Positions 14,567 through 24,164 of a DNA stretch of 64,000 bases are shown here, piece by piece; within the stretch, counting starts at the first letter, position 1, and each line of letters opens with the position of its first letter. The stretch covers positions 2,666,001-2,730,000 of the forward strand of contig NZ_CP107799.1 of NCBI RefSeq assembly GCF_041431135.1, written 5' to 3'. A program made the translations under genes and the position numbers. A model generated the notes under the pieces. The model saw only the letters and a program-made list of their open reading frames with translations. It did no database searches and had not been told where the DNA came from. Source of the DNA: Streptomyces sp. NBC_00554. Its GTDB lineage: Bacteria; Actinomycetota; Actinomycetes; Streptomycetales; Streptomycetaceae.

Positions 14567-14980
14567 TAGCGTTTTCTCCTCGTCTTCGTCCCGTCCTGCC
14601 CGTGTGGCAGGGGGACGGTGGCGGAGAAGCGCTCCTTCTGGTGCTGGCCGGTCTTCGATCGAAGCACCCGGGTTCGCATTTTCCCGGGGGCCACTACCGA
14701 GGACCGGCGGCGGCGAGGTGCGCTTCTCCTCGTTCAGTTTCGTGACGGTGCCCTACCCGGCGGGCAGGGCTTCATCACGCTGTGTCGTACGGGCTTGTGC
14801 CGTACGTGCTGTGTCATGCGTATTGCGTTGTGCTACCACACTACAAAGCGTCAGTGACACTCCGCACGTAGAGCGTGTACTGCGATCCGCCCGCAGACCA
14901 CGTGGAGCGGTCCGTACGCGGGGCGCAAACAGCAAAAGGAGCGGCCCCCTAGAAGTGGGAACCGCTCCCTTCACGGCGTC
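14567..14980 (-). promoter_or_regulatory. rpsO-pnp intergenic region
   Basis: These 414 bases hold no gene. The terminator-like hairpin after rpsO is listed separately. In the pnp leader, 14750-14770 forms a 9-bp stem with one mismatch and a 3-nt loop, a candidate RNase III or PNPase control site of the kind known upstream of pnp in bacteria. A TTTGTA...TAGCAC pair on the minus strand near 14820-14850 could be part of a pnp promoter, but the match is weak. Confidence 0.45.
14938..14968 (-). terminator. rpsO terminator / readthrough hairpin
   Basis: Inverted repeat 14938-14944 with 14962-14968, plus inner C/G pairing, forms a stem followed on the minus strand by TTTTGCTGTTTG. This is one of the few U-rich intrinsic-terminator-like sites here. 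It lies 12 bases after rpsO, matching the known rpsO-pnp intergenic hairpin of Streptomyces, where partial readthrough and RNase III cleavage occur. Confidence 0.75.
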
Positions 14981-15268
14981 TTACTTGGCGCCCGCCGCAC
15001 CGCGGCGGATGCCCAGGCGGTCGACCAGCGCACGGAAGCGCTGGATGTCCTTCTTGGCGAGGTACTGCAGCAGGCGACGGCGCTGACCGACCAGGATCAG
15101 CAGACCACGGCGGGAGTGGTGGTCGTGCTTGTGGGTCTTGAGGTGCTCGGTCAGGTCCGAGATCCGGCGCGAAAGCATGGCGACCTGGACCTCGGGGGAG
15201 CCGGTGTCGCCCTCCTTCTGACCGAACTCGCTGATGAGCTGCTTCTTCGTTGCGGCGTCGAGCGACAC
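14981..15268 (-). CDS. rpsO: 30S ribosomal protein S15
   Basis: The 95-residue S15 binds 16S rRNA early in 30S assembly. The sequence contains the conserved [38 protein letters not shown] and [20 protein letters not shown]. The GTG at 15268 (VSLDAATKK) follows GAGGAG and gives the standard length; the frame's upstream extension is not part of S15. It is the first gene of the run leading to pnp. Confidence 0.97.
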   Translation of the reverse strand: MSLDAATKKQLISEFGQKEGDTGSPEVQVAMLSRRISDLTEHLKTHKHDHHSRRGLLILVGQRRRLLQYLAKKDIQRFRALVDRLGIRRGAAGAK

Positions 15269-15617
15269 GCGTACTCCTCGTAGTCTGTGATGTGCCACCG
15301 AGTGCCCCTGGTCCACATCTCAGGGGAGCTTCCGATACTCGGAGGCGGAATCCGCCGGGCGCGGCCTCCGGAGCGGTGAGCTCTGGGGGTGCGTACACAA
15401 GCGGCCGTTACACAGGGTACCAGCCTGGCGGGACGCGTTTGCCCGGAGGCCGAGTCCCCGGAACCCCGCGATCACAGCCACCGTCGAACAGGAACGGTAC
15501 ATCGCCGTGCAGGCGCAGGCCGGGGTCGTGACCTGCTCGTTTCCCCGTACGGAACACGCTCTGCCAAGTAGGGTGAACGCACAGTTCGTTCGCGTGTCAG
15601 GAAGGGGCCGTCGCACC
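15269..15617. promoter_or_regulatory. Divergent intergenic region rpsO / DUF397
   Basis: These 349 bases separate rpsO (minus) from the DUF397 gene (plus) and must hold both promoters. On the plus strand TAGGGT (15569-15574) is a plausible -10 about 44 nt before the ATG, without a good -35. On the minus strand TACCCT (complement of 15418-15423) is a plausible -10 for rpsO. No RNA gene or further ORF is convincing here. Confidence 0.35.
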
Positions 15618-15935
15618 ATGGCCGAGGGACAGGACAACGACGTCGAGACGCAGGCCGAGGACGTCAAGGCGCGCAAGGAGCGGGAGAAGAACGAGCTCTA
15701 CGCCCTCGACATCTCCGGCGTCGAGTGGCAGAGCGCGCCGGGTACCGAGGAGCACGAGGAGCGCGTCGAGATCGCGTATCTGCCGGAGGGGGCCGTGGCC
15801 ATGCGGTCGTCGCTCGACCCCGACACCGTGCTTCGGTACACGGAGGCGGAGTGGCAGGCGTTCGTGCTCGGGGCGCGGGACGGGGAGTTCGATCTGGAGC
15901 CCGCGCCGCACAACGGTGGCGTGCCGGCCGAGTAG
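15618..15935 (+). CDS. DUF397 domain protein
   Basis: The 105-residue protein has a charged N-terminus (about residues 1-30) followed by a DUF397-type core: SGVEWQSAP, VEIAYLPEGAVAMRSSLDPD and the EWQAFVLGARDGEFDL ending. DUF397 proteins are abundant in Streptomyces and usually pair with XRE regulators in developmental control; no such partner is next to it here, so the role is open. The ATG at 15618 follows GGAAGGGG. It lies just left of the EspI-like ATPase gene. Confidence 0.8.
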   Translation: MAEGQDNDVETQAEDVKARKEREKNELYALDISGVEWQSAPGTEEHEERVEIAYLPEGAVAMRSSLDPDTVLRYTEAEWQAFVLGARDGEFDLEPAPHNGGVPAE

Positions 15936-16494
15936 CCGGGGAGGGGGGTTGGTGTCGGTCGGGGTGGCGCCGCGTCCGCGGTAGGTCGGGCGGTGCCTGG
16001 TGGATGGCGTGAGTGTGGCGGTCCCCTTCTACGGTGATCGTGCGGTCCCATGACTTCTACGGTGATCGTGCGGTCCCATGACGGCAGTCGGTACTGACGC
16101 CGAGACCGGATTGTTGGGTACGCCACGCAGGGTGGACCGATCCGGCACAACCTCCGCCAGGAATGGGGGGTTTGAGACCGTTTCAGACCTTCTTCTGTTC
16201 GACTTGTTCACCACTATCGCCCGGTTTATTCATCGTTGGGGAGAGCGTTTACGCCACCTCTGGGCAGGATGTGTCGTAGTGGGCAGCAGCGGTGGGGTGG
16301 ACGGGCCTGCCGTACTGACAGTCGTGGTGATTAGGCTGGGACCGGGCGCGACGCCAGACCCGTGCACGGCCGCCCGCGTCCAGGGGGAGAGCCGGGTGAA
16401 TCGGTCGACCTCGGACAGCTTCGGACGACTTCGCACGACAAGAGACGGTCGCCCCGGCACGGCATGAGGGTGCTCGACCACACCAGGAGGAATT
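15936..16494 (+). promoter_or_regulatory. Long leader region of the EspI-like gene
   Basis: These 559 bases have no credible gene. They contain a perfect 28-bp tandem repeat (16026-16081, listed separately) and, at 16204-16232, TTGTTC-N17-TATTCA, a plausible promoter about 260 nt before the GTG start at 16495. A frame from 16078 to 16467 starts inside the repeat and looks non-coding. Confidence 0.4.
16026..16081. repeat. Perfect 28-bp tandem direct repeat
   Basis: Copies at 16026-16053 and 16054-16081 are identical, with core ACGGTGATCGTGCGGTCCCA. They lie about 120 bp upstream of the putative promoter of the EspI-like gene. Direct repeats of this size can be regulator-binding sites or replication-slippage products. 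Confidence 0.9.
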
Positions 16495-19400
16495 GTGAAC
16501 AGCGATCGGGACGGGAACCGCGGGGGCTGGGCCACACCCGGCGATGACCACTCCGACGCGGAGTCCGCCGTCGAGACGACGGGCGAGTTCACTATCGACT
16601 ACGCGCCGCCGGCCTGGTACACGCAGAACGCGTCGGGGGGTTCGGGGGCTTCGGGGGGCACGGAGGGTTCGGAGGGTTCGGACGAGGAGTCCTCGGAGCC
16701 GGACCCCGAGCCCGAGCGCCAGCCCGAGCCCGCGACGGCGGAGCCGAGTCCTCCCGCCGCGCTGCCTGGGCCGGGTCCCGGTGGGCCGACGGCTCTGCCG
16801 AACTTCTCCGCGGGTGGGTTTCAGCCCCAGTGGTCGCCGCCGCCTGCCGCCGTTCCGGCTCCGCCGGTTGTCGCTTCTTCCGGCGAGGGTGGGGGCGAGG
16901 CGGACGCCGACTCCGAGAACGGGGATCTTGAGAGTGGCGCCACGATGCGGATCTCCCCTGTCGCTCTGAAGCGTGAATTCGCGGAGCGGGCTGGTGCGTC
17001 TCCGGCGCCGGATCCGGTACCGGCTTCGGCTGAGGTTGTGGTCGAGCCTGAGGTCGTGGTCACCCCGTCGGTCGAGCCCGAAGCGGAGCCCGAGCCCGAG
17101 CCCGAAGCAGAGTCCGAGTCCGAGTCCGAGGAGACCTTCTCGGCGGACGCGGAGGACGGCGCCGGCAACGACGTAGACCCGGACGAAGAAGCCGAGGTCG
17201 AGGCCGAGGCCGAAGCCGAGGTGGCCGCCTCCGACGCGGGTGATGCGTCCGACGAGGCGGTTGCCCCGGAAACTGCGGACATCGCAGACGTTGTGGAACT
17301 GCACGCCACAGCCGACGGCGATGCGGCCGACGACGACGTGCCCCCGGGGCCCGACTCGGCGGACACCGAGCCCCAGGATGCCGACGCTCAGGACGTTCAG
17401 CCTCAGGACGTTCAGCCTCAGGACACGAAGCTCCATGACGCGGAGCCTCACGACGCCGCGCCCCACCACGTAGAGCCCCAAGACGCAGAGCCCCAGGACG
17501 TAGAACCCGAAGCCGTATCCGACGCGGCTGATGCCGTTCAGGACGCTCCCCCCGCGTGGGCTCCGCCGCCGTTGCCCCAGGGTGGGCTGCCTCCGTTGCC
17601 GCCCGCCTATCAGCCTGCGGCGCCCGCCCCCGCCGCGCAGTGGCCGGCGTCCACCGAACCCGCGGCGGCCGACGCCGCTCAGGCGCCGGTCCCGCCCCAG
17701 ACGCATGCGGCCGCACCGGCACCGGGCCAGCCGTTCCAGCCGCCGGCACCGGCCCCTGCACCCGGCCGGCCGTTCCAGCAGGCCCCGCCCCCCACCACCC
17801 CCCAGCCGGGCCAGCCGTTCCAACCGCCCGCCCCCCAGCCCGCGGCACCGGCGTGGCCCTCCCCCAGCGCGCCCGTTTCCACCGGCCCGGCGCAGGCGCC
17901 CGCGCCGGTGTACCCGCCCGCCGTCGAGAACCCGGTTCCGGCGCCGCCGCAGGCTCCGGCTCCCGTACCGCAGGGCAGTTACGGGTTCCCGCAGCCCAGC
18001 GTTCCGGCCCCGAGCCCCACCCCGCAGGGCAGCTACGGATTCCCGCAGCCCGGCGCCCCCGCGCTGGCCCCCGGTCCGGCTCCGGCGGCGCCCAACCCGC
18101 CTGCCCCGGCATCGGGTTACGGCTTCCCGCAACAGGGCGCACCCGCGATTCCGCAGCCCCCGGCCCCGCAGCCGGGATACGGCTTCCCTCCGCAGCAGCC
18201 CGCGCCGCAGGCACCCAACTCCCCTGCACCGCAGGCCGGTTACGGCTTCCCGAACCAGCCGCCCGCCCCGCAGGCACCCAACTCCCCCGCACCACAAGCG
18301 GGTTACGGCTTCCCGAACCAGCCCGCGCAGCCCACGCAGCCCGTACCCCCCGCCGACCCGCGTCCCCCGCTCCCGCCGACGCAGGCGCCCCCGCCGTACC
18401 CGCAGCAGGGGCAGCCGCAACCGCAGCCGGGCCAACCGCCCGCGCCGCAGCAGTACGAGGCACAGCCCCCGCAGGGTCCCGCCGTTCCGCCCGCCCCGCA
18501 GGCGCACGCGCCGGTCGACCCCCGTGCCGGAACGGCCTGGCCGCAGCCCGTGCAGCACGACCAGCGCCAGCCCACCAACCCCGGTGCCGCCCCTCTCGGG
18601 TACACGGCGGCCGTGGAGCTCTCCTCCGACCGGCTGCTCAACAACAAGAGGCAGAAGGCCAAGAGCGGTCGTCCGGCTGCCGCCTCTTCGCGGTTCAAGC
18701 TCGGGGGGAAGAAGGAGGAGGCCGAGCGGCAGCGGAAGCTGGACCTGATCCGGACGCCGGTGCTGTCGTGCTACCGGATCGCCGTCATCAGCCTCAAGGG
18801 CGGCGTGGGCAAGACGACCACGACCACCGCGCTCGGGTCGACGCTCGCCACCGAGCGGCAGGACAAGATCCTCGCGATCGACGCCAACCCGGACGCGGGT
18901 ACGCTCGGGCGCCGCGTGCGCCGCGAGACCGGGGCCACCATCCGTGACCTCGTCCAGGCGATCCCGTACCTCAACTCGTACATGGACATCAGGCGGTTCA
19001 CGTCCCAGGCCGCCTCCGGCCTGGAGATCATCGCCAATGACGTCGACCCGGCCGTGTCGACCGCGTTCAACGACGAGGACTACCGGCGCGCGATCGACGT
19101 ACTGGGCAAGCAGTACCCGATCATCCTGACCGACTCCGGCACGGGTCTGCTGTACAGCGCCATGCGCGGTGTGCTCGACCTCGCCGACCAGCTCATCATC
19201 ATCTCCACGCCGTCGGTCGACGGTGCGAGCAGCGCCAGTACGACGCTGGACTGGCTGTCGGCGCACGGGTACGCGGATCTCGTCTCCCGGTCCATCACCG
19301 TCATCTCGGGTGTGCGGGAGACCGGCAAGATGATCAAGGTGGAGGACATCGTCTCCCACTTCGAGACGCGGTGCCGGGGCGTCATCACCGTGCCCTTCGA

Positions 19401-19878
19401 CGAGCACCTGGCCGCGGGCGCCGAGGTCGACCTCGACATGATGCGGCCCAAGGTCCGGGAGGCGTACTTCAACCTCTCCGCGATGGTGGCCGAGGACATC
19501 GCGCGCCACCAGCAGTCCCACGGGCTCTGGACGTCGGACGGCAACCCGCCGCCGGTGGCCGCGCCGCCGCTGCCCGGTCAGCAGTACCAGCAGGGGCCGG
19601 GGCAGCAGTATCAGCAGGCCCCGGGCCAGCCGGCCCCCGGACAGCCGGCACCGGGTCAGGCCCCGCCCGCTCACCACCCCCCGCAGCAGCCTCACCCTGG
19701 GCAGCCGTATCCGCCGCAGCCCGGTCAGCCCTACCCGCCGCACCCCGGTCAGGGCTACCCCCAACAGCCCGGACAGGGCTACCCGCAGCAACCGGGACAG
19801 GCCTATCCGCCGCCGCAGGGACAGCCGTACCCCCAGCCCGGTCAACCCTTCCAGCCGCCGGCACCCCCTCAGCAGTAA
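16495..19878 (+). CDS. EspI-like Pro-rich protein with MinD/ParA-type ATPase domain
   Basis: The 1127-residue protein has four parts: an acidic N-terminal region (EPEP/ESES runs and [11 protein letters not shown] pentads, to about 345); a Pro/Ala/Gln-rich region (about 350-690) with repeated SYGFP/GYGFP units at about 490-608; a MinD/ParA-like ATPase with deviant Walker A KGGVGKTT at 768-775 and [14 protein letters not shown] downstream; and a Tyr-rich tail (about 1029-1127) of PGQGYPQQ units. This layout matches EspI of ESX-1 (type VII) loci and the MinD-like protein at the edge of Streptomyces ESX clusters. AGGAGG sits 4 nt before the GTG start. No EsxA/B, EccB-E or MycP gene is nearby, so its substrate is unknown. 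Confidence 0.8.
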   Translation: MNSDRDGNRGGWATPGDDHSDAESAVETTGEFTIDYAPPAWYTQNASGGSGASGGTEGSEGSDEESSEPDPEPERQPEPATAEPSPPAALPGPGPGGPTALPNFSAGGFQPQWSPPPAAVPAPPVVASSGEGGGEADADSENGDLESGATMRISPVALKREFAERAGASPAPDPVPASAEVVVEPEVVVTPSVEPEAEPEPEPEAESESESEETFSADAEDGAGNDVDPDEEAEVEAEAEAEVAASDAGDASDEAVAPETADIADVVELHATADGDAADDDVPPGPDSADTEPQDADAQDVQPQDVQPQDTKLHDAEPHDAAPHHVEPQDAEPQDVEPEAVSDAADAVQDAPPAWAPPPLPQGGLPPLPPAYQPAAPAPAAQWPASTEPAAADAAQAPVPPQTHAAAPAPGQPFQPPAPAPAPGRPFQQAPPPTTPQPGQPFQPPAPQPAAPAWPSPSAPVSTGPAQAPAPVYPPAVENPVPAPPQAPAPVPQGSYGFPQPSVPAPSPTPQGSYGFPQPGAPALAPGPAPAAPNPPAPASGYGFPQQGAPAIPQPPAPQPGYGFPPQQPAPQAPNSPAPQAGYGFPNQPPAPQAPNSPAPQAGYGFPNQPAQPTQPVPPADPRPPLPPTQAPPPYPQQGQPQPQPGQPPAPQQYEAQPPQGPAVPPAPQAHAPVDPRAGTAWPQPVQHDQRQPTNPGAAPLGYTAAVELSSDRLLNNKRQKAKSGRPAAASSRFKLGGKKEEAERQRKLDLIRTPVLSCYRIAVISLKGGVGKTTTTTALGSTLATERQDKILAIDANPDAGTLGRRVRRETGATIRDLVQAIPYLNSYMDIRRFTSQAASGLEIIANDVDPAVSTAFNDEDYRRAIDVLGKQYPIILTDSGTGLLYSAMRGVLDLADQLIIISTPSVDGASSASTTLDWLSAHGYADLVSRSITVISGVRETGKMIKVEDIVSHFETRCRGVITVPFDEHLAAGAEVDLDMMRPKVREAYFNLSAMVAEDIARHQQSHGLWTSDGNPPPVAAPPLPGQQYQQGPGQQYQQAPGQPAPGQPAPGQAPPAHHPPQQPHPGQPYPPQPGQPYPPHPGQGYPQQPGQGYPQQPGQAYPPPQGQPYPQPGQPFQPPAPPQQ

Positions 19879-19880
19879 CC

Positions 19881-19907
19881 CGATCGGCCCCTTTCGGGGG
19901 ACCGATT
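19881..19907 (+). terminator. Terminator after EspI-like gene
   Basis: A stem with one mismatch (19883-19891 with 19896-19906) and a TTTC loop lies 3 bases after the stop codon of the EspI-like gene. Confidence 0.65.
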
Positions 19908-20196
19908 CCCGCCTGGGCCCGCATCGTCTTCGTACGGTGCGGGCCCTACGCGTATCCATGGGCGTTTCCCGCCGTCAGGCCCCCACCAGGAGGGCTTCAG
20001 CGGTCTGAACCAATGAGCGAAAAATCCGCGTCAACTCGTTATTTCCGCAGGCCACATGGGGTTCATGCGCCGTTGACTCGCGGAGACCGCCGCTGGTAGA
20101 CACACACACCAACCCCGCCGGCGTCTCCCCGATCAACGTGGTCCAGCAGTTCGACAAGCCATCCCTGTGCGAGCGATGACGCGAGGTCACCGACCC
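19908..20196 (+). promoter_or_regulatory. ABC operon upstream region with strong promoter
   Basis: TTGACT (20073-20078), an 18-nt spacer and TAGACA (20097-20102) match the HrdB-type consensus closely; the start would be near 20109, about 88 nt before the ATG of the substrate-binding protein gene. An ACACACACACC run follows directly. Otherwise nothing is recognisable in these 289 bases. Confidence 0.6.
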
Positions 20197-22047
20197 ATGA
20201 ACAGACCCATGAACAGACAGCATCAGCACGGCAGAAGGCTCCTGCGGCTCATTGCCGCCGCGGGCGCCGCGGCGCTCACCCTCACCGCCGGTCTCGCGAC
20301 CCCACTCAACCCGGCTCCCCAGCAGGCGCAGGCCAAGGCGGACAAGAACGTCCTCACCGTCGCGGTCGCGCAGAGCGTCGACTCGCTGAGCCCGTTCCTG
20401 GCGAGCCGTCTGGTCAGTACGAGCATTCACCGGCTCATGTACGAGTACCTGACCAACTACGACCCCGCGGACAACCACGCGATCCCGGGACTCGCCACCA
20501 AGTGGGAACCCTCGGCGGACAAGCTCACCTGGACCTACACGATCCGCTCCGACTCCAAGTGGTCGGACGGCGAGCAGGCCACCGCCGAGGACGCGGCCTG
20601 GACCTTCAACAAGATGATGACCGACGACGGCGCGGCCACGGCCAACGGCAGCTTCGTCGGCAACTTCAAGAAGGTCACGGCCCTCAGCCCCACCGAACTC
20701 GTCATCGAGCTGAAGAAGCCGCAGGCCACCATGGCCGCGCTCGACGTGCCGATCGTGCCCAAGCATGTCTGGGAGAAGGTCGGGGACTTCTCGAAGTACA
20801 ACAACGACAAGAGCTTCCCCGTCGTCGGCAACGGACCGTTCATCCTCACCGACTACAAGGCCGACAGCTACGTACGGCTCAAGGCCAACAAGAGCTTCTG
20901 GCGCGGCTCGCCCAAGTTCGACGAGCTGGTGTTCAAGTACTACAAGGACAACGATGCCGCCGTCGCCGCCCTGCAGAAGGGCGAGGTGTCCTTCACCTTC
21001 GGTCTGACGCCCGCTCAGGCGGCCACCCTCGGGACCCAGAAGAACATCAAGGTCAACGACGCGCCGGGCCGCCGCTTCTACGCGCTCGCCGTCAACCCGG
21101 GCGCCCAGGCCAAGAACGGGCAGAAGTTCGGCGACGGGCACGAGTCGCTGCTCGACGAGAAGGTGCGGCAGGCGCTGTTCATGGCCGTCGACCGCAAGGC
21201 CCTCCTCGACAAGGTCTTCCAGGGCCACGCGGTCGAGGGCGCCGGATACATCCCGCCGCGCTTCGCGGAGTACTTCTGGAAGCCGTCCGCGAGCCAGGTC
21301 CTGTCGTACGACCCTGCCGAGGCGGCCCAACTCCTCGACCAGGCGGGCTACAAGAAGAACGGTGACGGCAAGCGCGTCGGCAAGAACGGCAAGCCGATCG
21401 ACTACCGCGTCCTGTGCCACGCCACCGACCCGAACGACAAGGCGGTCGGACAGTACCTGAAGGAGTGGTGGGGCGAACTCGGCATAGGGGTCACCCTCAA
21501 CTGCCTGGACAACGTGACCGATCCCTGGCTCGCGGGCACGTACGACCTCGCCTTCGACGGCTGGTCCGCCAACCCCGACCCCGACTTCCTCCTGTCGATC
21601 CAGACCTGCGGCGCGCTCCCGGCGACCCCCAAGGACACGGGTGCGACCGACAACTTCATCTGCGACAGGCAGTTCGACGACCTGTACGGGCAGCAGCTCG
21701 CCGAGTACGACACCGCCAAACGGGCGGATCTCGTCAAGCAGATGCAGTCGCGGCTGTACGACACCGGGTACATGAACGTCATGGCGTACCCGAACGCGGT
21801 CGAGGCCTACCGCACCGACCAGATCGGGTCGATCGAGACGATGCCCAAGGCCGCGGGCAACATCTACGGCCAGGACGGTTACTGGAGCTGGTGGTCGGCG
21901 GTTCCTGCGGCCTCCTCCGGTGAGTCCTCCGACGGTTCGAGCTCGACGGGGGTCATCATCGGCATCGTCGCGGGCGTCGCCGTCCTCGTGGGCGCCGGGG
22001 CGTTCTTCGCGATGCGGCGCCGCTCGACCGCCGAGGACCGCGAGTAG
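20197..22047 (+). CDS. Peptide-type ABC transporter substrate-binding protein, C-terminally anchored
   Basis: This SBP_bac_5 family protein (616 residues) should capture oligopeptides or a similar ligand outside the membrane. It has an Arg-rich signal sequence (RRLLRLIAAAGAAALTLTAG) without a lipobox Cys, and family motifs NVLTVAVAQSVDSLSPF, TWTYTIRSDSKWSDGE, FPVVGNGPFILTDY and KVRQALFMAVDRKALLD. Unusually it ends with a Ser/Gly linker, a transmembrane segment (GVIIGIVAGVAVLVGAGAFF) and MRRR, a C-terminal membrane anchor in place of a lipid. I prefer the ATG at 20197, with GAGG about 9 nt upstream; earlier (20167, 20176) and later (20209) starts are possible. It is the first gene of the operon. 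Confidence 0.9.
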   Translation: MNRPMNRQHQHGRRLLRLIAAAGAAALTLTAGLATPLNPAPQQAQAKADKNVLTVAVAQSVDSLSPFLASRLVSTSIHRLMYEYLTNYDPADNHAIPGLATKWEPSADKLTWTYTIRSDSKWSDGEQATAEDAAWTFNKMMTDDGAATANGSFVGNFKKVTALSPTELVIELKKPQATMAALDVPIVPKHVWEKVGDFSKYNNDKSFPVVGNGPFILTDYKADSYVRLKANKSFWRGSPKFDELVFKYYKDNDAAVAALQKGEVSFTFGLTPAQAATLGTQKNIKVNDAPGRRFYALAVNPGAQAKNGQKFGDGHESLLDEKVRQALFMAVDRKALLDKVFQGHAVEGAGYIPPRFAEYFWKPSASQVLSYDPAEAAQLLDQAGYKKNGDGKRVGKNGKPIDYRVLCHATDPNDKAVGQYLKEWWGELGIGVTLNCLDNVTDPWLAGTYDLAFDGWSANPDPDFLLSIQTCGALPATPKDTGATDNFICDRQFDDLYGQQLAEYDTAKRADLVKQMQSRLYDTGYMNVMAYPNAVEAYRTDQIGSIETMPKAAGNIYGQDGYWSWWSAVPAASSGESSDGSSSTGVIIGIVAGVAVLVGAGAFFAMRRRSTAEDRE

Positions 22048-22146
22048 CCCCGCGCACGCCACCACTGGCACACCACCACTACCGAGCCACGCACACCGCC
22101 ACTACGGAGCCACGAGCAGCGAGCCGCCTCCACCGAGTGAGAGTCC

Positions 22147-23217
22147 ATGACCGCTGAAGCAACACCCTCGCTGGTCGAGGCGACCGGCGGTCCGGCTGAG
22201 GCCGGGCCGTCGGTCCGCAGGCCGCGGGCGCGCAACAGGACCGCCTATCCGCGGTATGTGGCGGGCAAGTTGGGCGGCGCGGCCGTCTCCCTGCTCGCCG
22301 TCCTCGTCACCAGCTTCTTCCTCTTCCGGCTCATCCCCGGCGACCCCGTCAAGTACATGACGGGCGGCCGTCAGGTGTCGGCGGAACAACTCGCCAACTA
22401 CCGCAAGGAGTTCGGGCTCGATCTGCCGATGTGGGAGCAGTTCACGGACTACTGCGCCAAGGCACTCACCGGTGACCTCGGCACGTCGTACCAGTTCCGC
22501 GCCCCCGTCATCGACAAGATCACCGAGGCGCTCCCGAACACCCTCCTCCTCACCGGCACGTCGTTCATCCTCTACACGGCGCTCGGCATCTTCATCGGCA
22601 CCCGCTCGGCGTGGCGCAACGGCGGGATCGCCGACCGCCTCAACACCGGTCTGGCGCTGACCCTTTACTCCATCCCGTCCTTCTGGCTCGGGCTGCTGCT
22701 GATCATCGTCTTCTCGGTGGGCATCGGCCCGATCCCCGGGCTCTTCCCGACCGGCGGCATGGTGTCGGGGAACGGCGAGACCGGTTTCGCGTACGTCGCC
22801 GATGTCGCCCACCATCTCGTGCTGCCGGTGGTGACGCTGGTCGCCGTCGAGTACGGGCAGACCCTGCTCGTGACGCGTTCGGCGCTGCTCGACGAGATGG
22901 GCAGCGACTATCTGACGACGGCGCGGGCCAAGGGCCTGCGGGACGACCTCGTACGGCGCCGTCATGCCGTGCCCAACGCCCTGCTGCCGACCGTGACGCT
23001 GATCTTCATCAACCTCGGCCGGACGGTCGCGGGCGTCATCCTCGTCGAGACCGTCTTCTCCTGGCCGGGCCTGGGCGGGCTCTTCTACCAAGCGCTCAGC
23101 GTGCCCGATCTGCCCCTGGTTCAGGGACTGTTCTTCTTCTTCGCGGCGGCGGTGATCGTGATGAACACGCTGGCCGATCTGATCTATCCGCTGCTGGATC
23201 CACGGGTGGGCCGATGA
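22147..23217 (+). CDS. ABC transporter permease, DppB/OppB type
   Basis: The 356-residue inner-membrane permease has about six transmembrane segments. The first follows a soluble N-terminal stretch of about 45 residues (GGAAVSLLAVLVTSFFLFRL), then the family motif LIPGDPVKYM, and the EAA-type loop (DYLTTARAKGLRDDLVRRRH, residues about 255-274) that docks the ATPases. It lies 99 bp after the substrate-binding protein gene and overlaps the next permease by ATGA. It forms a heterodimer with the following gene product. Confidence 0.93.
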   Translation: MTAEATPSLVEATGGPAEAGPSVRRPRARNRTAYPRYVAGKLGGAAVSLLAVLVTSFFLFRLIPGDPVKYMTGGRQVSAEQLANYRKEFGLDLPMWEQFTDYCAKALTGDLGTSYQFRAPVIDKITEALPNTLLLTGTSFILYTALGIFIGTRSAWRNGGIADRLNTGLALTLYSIPSFWLGLLLIIVFSVGIGPIPGLFPTGGMVSGNGETGFAYVADVAHHLVLPVVTLVAVEYGQTLLVTRSALLDEMGSDYLTTARAKGLRDDLVRRRHAVPNALLPTVTLIFINLGRTVAGVILVETVFSWPGLGGLFYQALSVPDLPLVQGLFFFFAAAVIVMNTLADLIYPLLDPRVGR

Positions 23218-24164
23218 CCACAACAGAGTCGAACGGGCCGGTGCCGACCGAAGCAACCCCGCAAGTGGCGACAGCGAGCCCGCGCACACTGGCCCGGCAG
23301 CGCCGCCGAGCCTCCGCCGCCCGCTTCTGGAAGCAGTACCGCACCCACCGGGCAGGCGTCCTCGGCCTCGCCGCCCTCGGCCTCTTCGCGCTCGTCGCGC
23401 TGACCGCACCGCTGACCGTCGGCTCCGACGTGCAGAGCGTGACGAACGCGCCGGGCGGTCCGATGGAGAGCCCGAGCGCCGAATTCCCGCTGGGGACCGA
23501 CCAGTTCGGGCGTGATCTGCTCGGGCTCGTGGTGTGGGGCGCCCGGGTGTCCCTGCTCGTCGGGCTGCTCGCCGCCGTGCTCTCCGTCGCGATCGGCGCA
23601 CTCATCGGGATCACCGCGGGACACTTCCGGGGCTGGTTCGCGACCGTGATGATGCGGATCACGGACTGGTTCCTGGTCATGCCGACCCTCGTCCTCGCGA
23701 TCGCGCTGGCGACCGTGATGTCCCGTTCGCTCGGCACGATCATCCTGGCGATCGGTGTCACGACCTGGCCGACGACGGCCCGGCTGGTACGCGCGCAGAC
23801 CCTGGCGGTGGAGTCGCGGCCGTACATCGAGCGGGCCAAGGCGCTCGGCGGCGGGCACTGGCACATCATGTCCCGGCATGTCCTGCCCAACGTGATGCCG
23901 CTGGTGCTGGCCCAGACGACCCTGATCATCTCCTCCGCGATCCTCGCCGAGGCGACGCTCGCCTTCCTCGGACTCGGCGATCCGACGGTCGTGTCATGGG
24001 GCGGGCTGCTCCAGGACGCGCGGGAGGCGGGCGCGGTCAGCGCCGGGAAGTGGTGGTATCTGGTGCCGCCGGGTATCGCGATCGCGGGGGTCGCGCTGGC
24101 GTTCACGCTGTGCGGACGCGCGGTCGAATCGGTCCTCAACCCCAAGCTGGGGGTGGCACGTTGA
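23214..24164 (+). CDS. ABC transporter permease, DppC/OppC type
   Basis: The 316-residue partner permease has an N-terminal soluble stretch, the family segment FWKQYRTHRAGVLGLAALGL, FPLGTDQFGRDLL, and the EAA loop (PYIERAKALGGGHWHIMSRH), with about six transmembrane helices. The ATG at 23214 overlaps the upstream stop by 4 nt and the stop overlaps the next gene's TTG by 4 nt, so translation is coupled through the operon. Confidence 0.93.
   Translation: MTTTESNGPVPTEATPQVATASPRTLARQRRRASAARFWKQYRTHRAGVLGLAALGLFALVALTAPLTVGSDVQSVTNAPGGPMESPSAEFPLGTDQFGRDLLGLVVWGARVSLLVGLLAAVLSVAIGALIGITAGHFRGWFATVMMRITDWFLVMPTLVLAIALATVMSRSLGTIILAIGVTTWPTTARLVRAQTLAVESRPYIERAKALGGGHWHIMSRHVLPNVMPLVLAQTTLIISSAILAEATLAFLGLGDPTVVSWGGLLQDAREAGAVSAGKWWYLVPPGIAIAGVALAFTLCGRAVESVLNPKLGVAR

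Noticed and set aside
12344..14569. 741-residue frame opposite pnp
   Set aside because: It is the exact complement of pnp; composition (Asp/Val/Leu/Gly/Arg) is typical of antisense frames in high-GC DNA.
16078..16467. 129-residue frame upstream of the EspI-like gene
   Set aside because: Its start lies inside the 28-bp tandem repeat, it lacks a Shine-Dalgarno sequence and spans the likely promoter.
16249..19959. 1236-residue open frame opposite the EspI-like gene
   Set aside because: It is an antisense shadow created by high third-position GC; the sequence is an Arg/Gly/Leu low-complexity string with no ribosome binding site.
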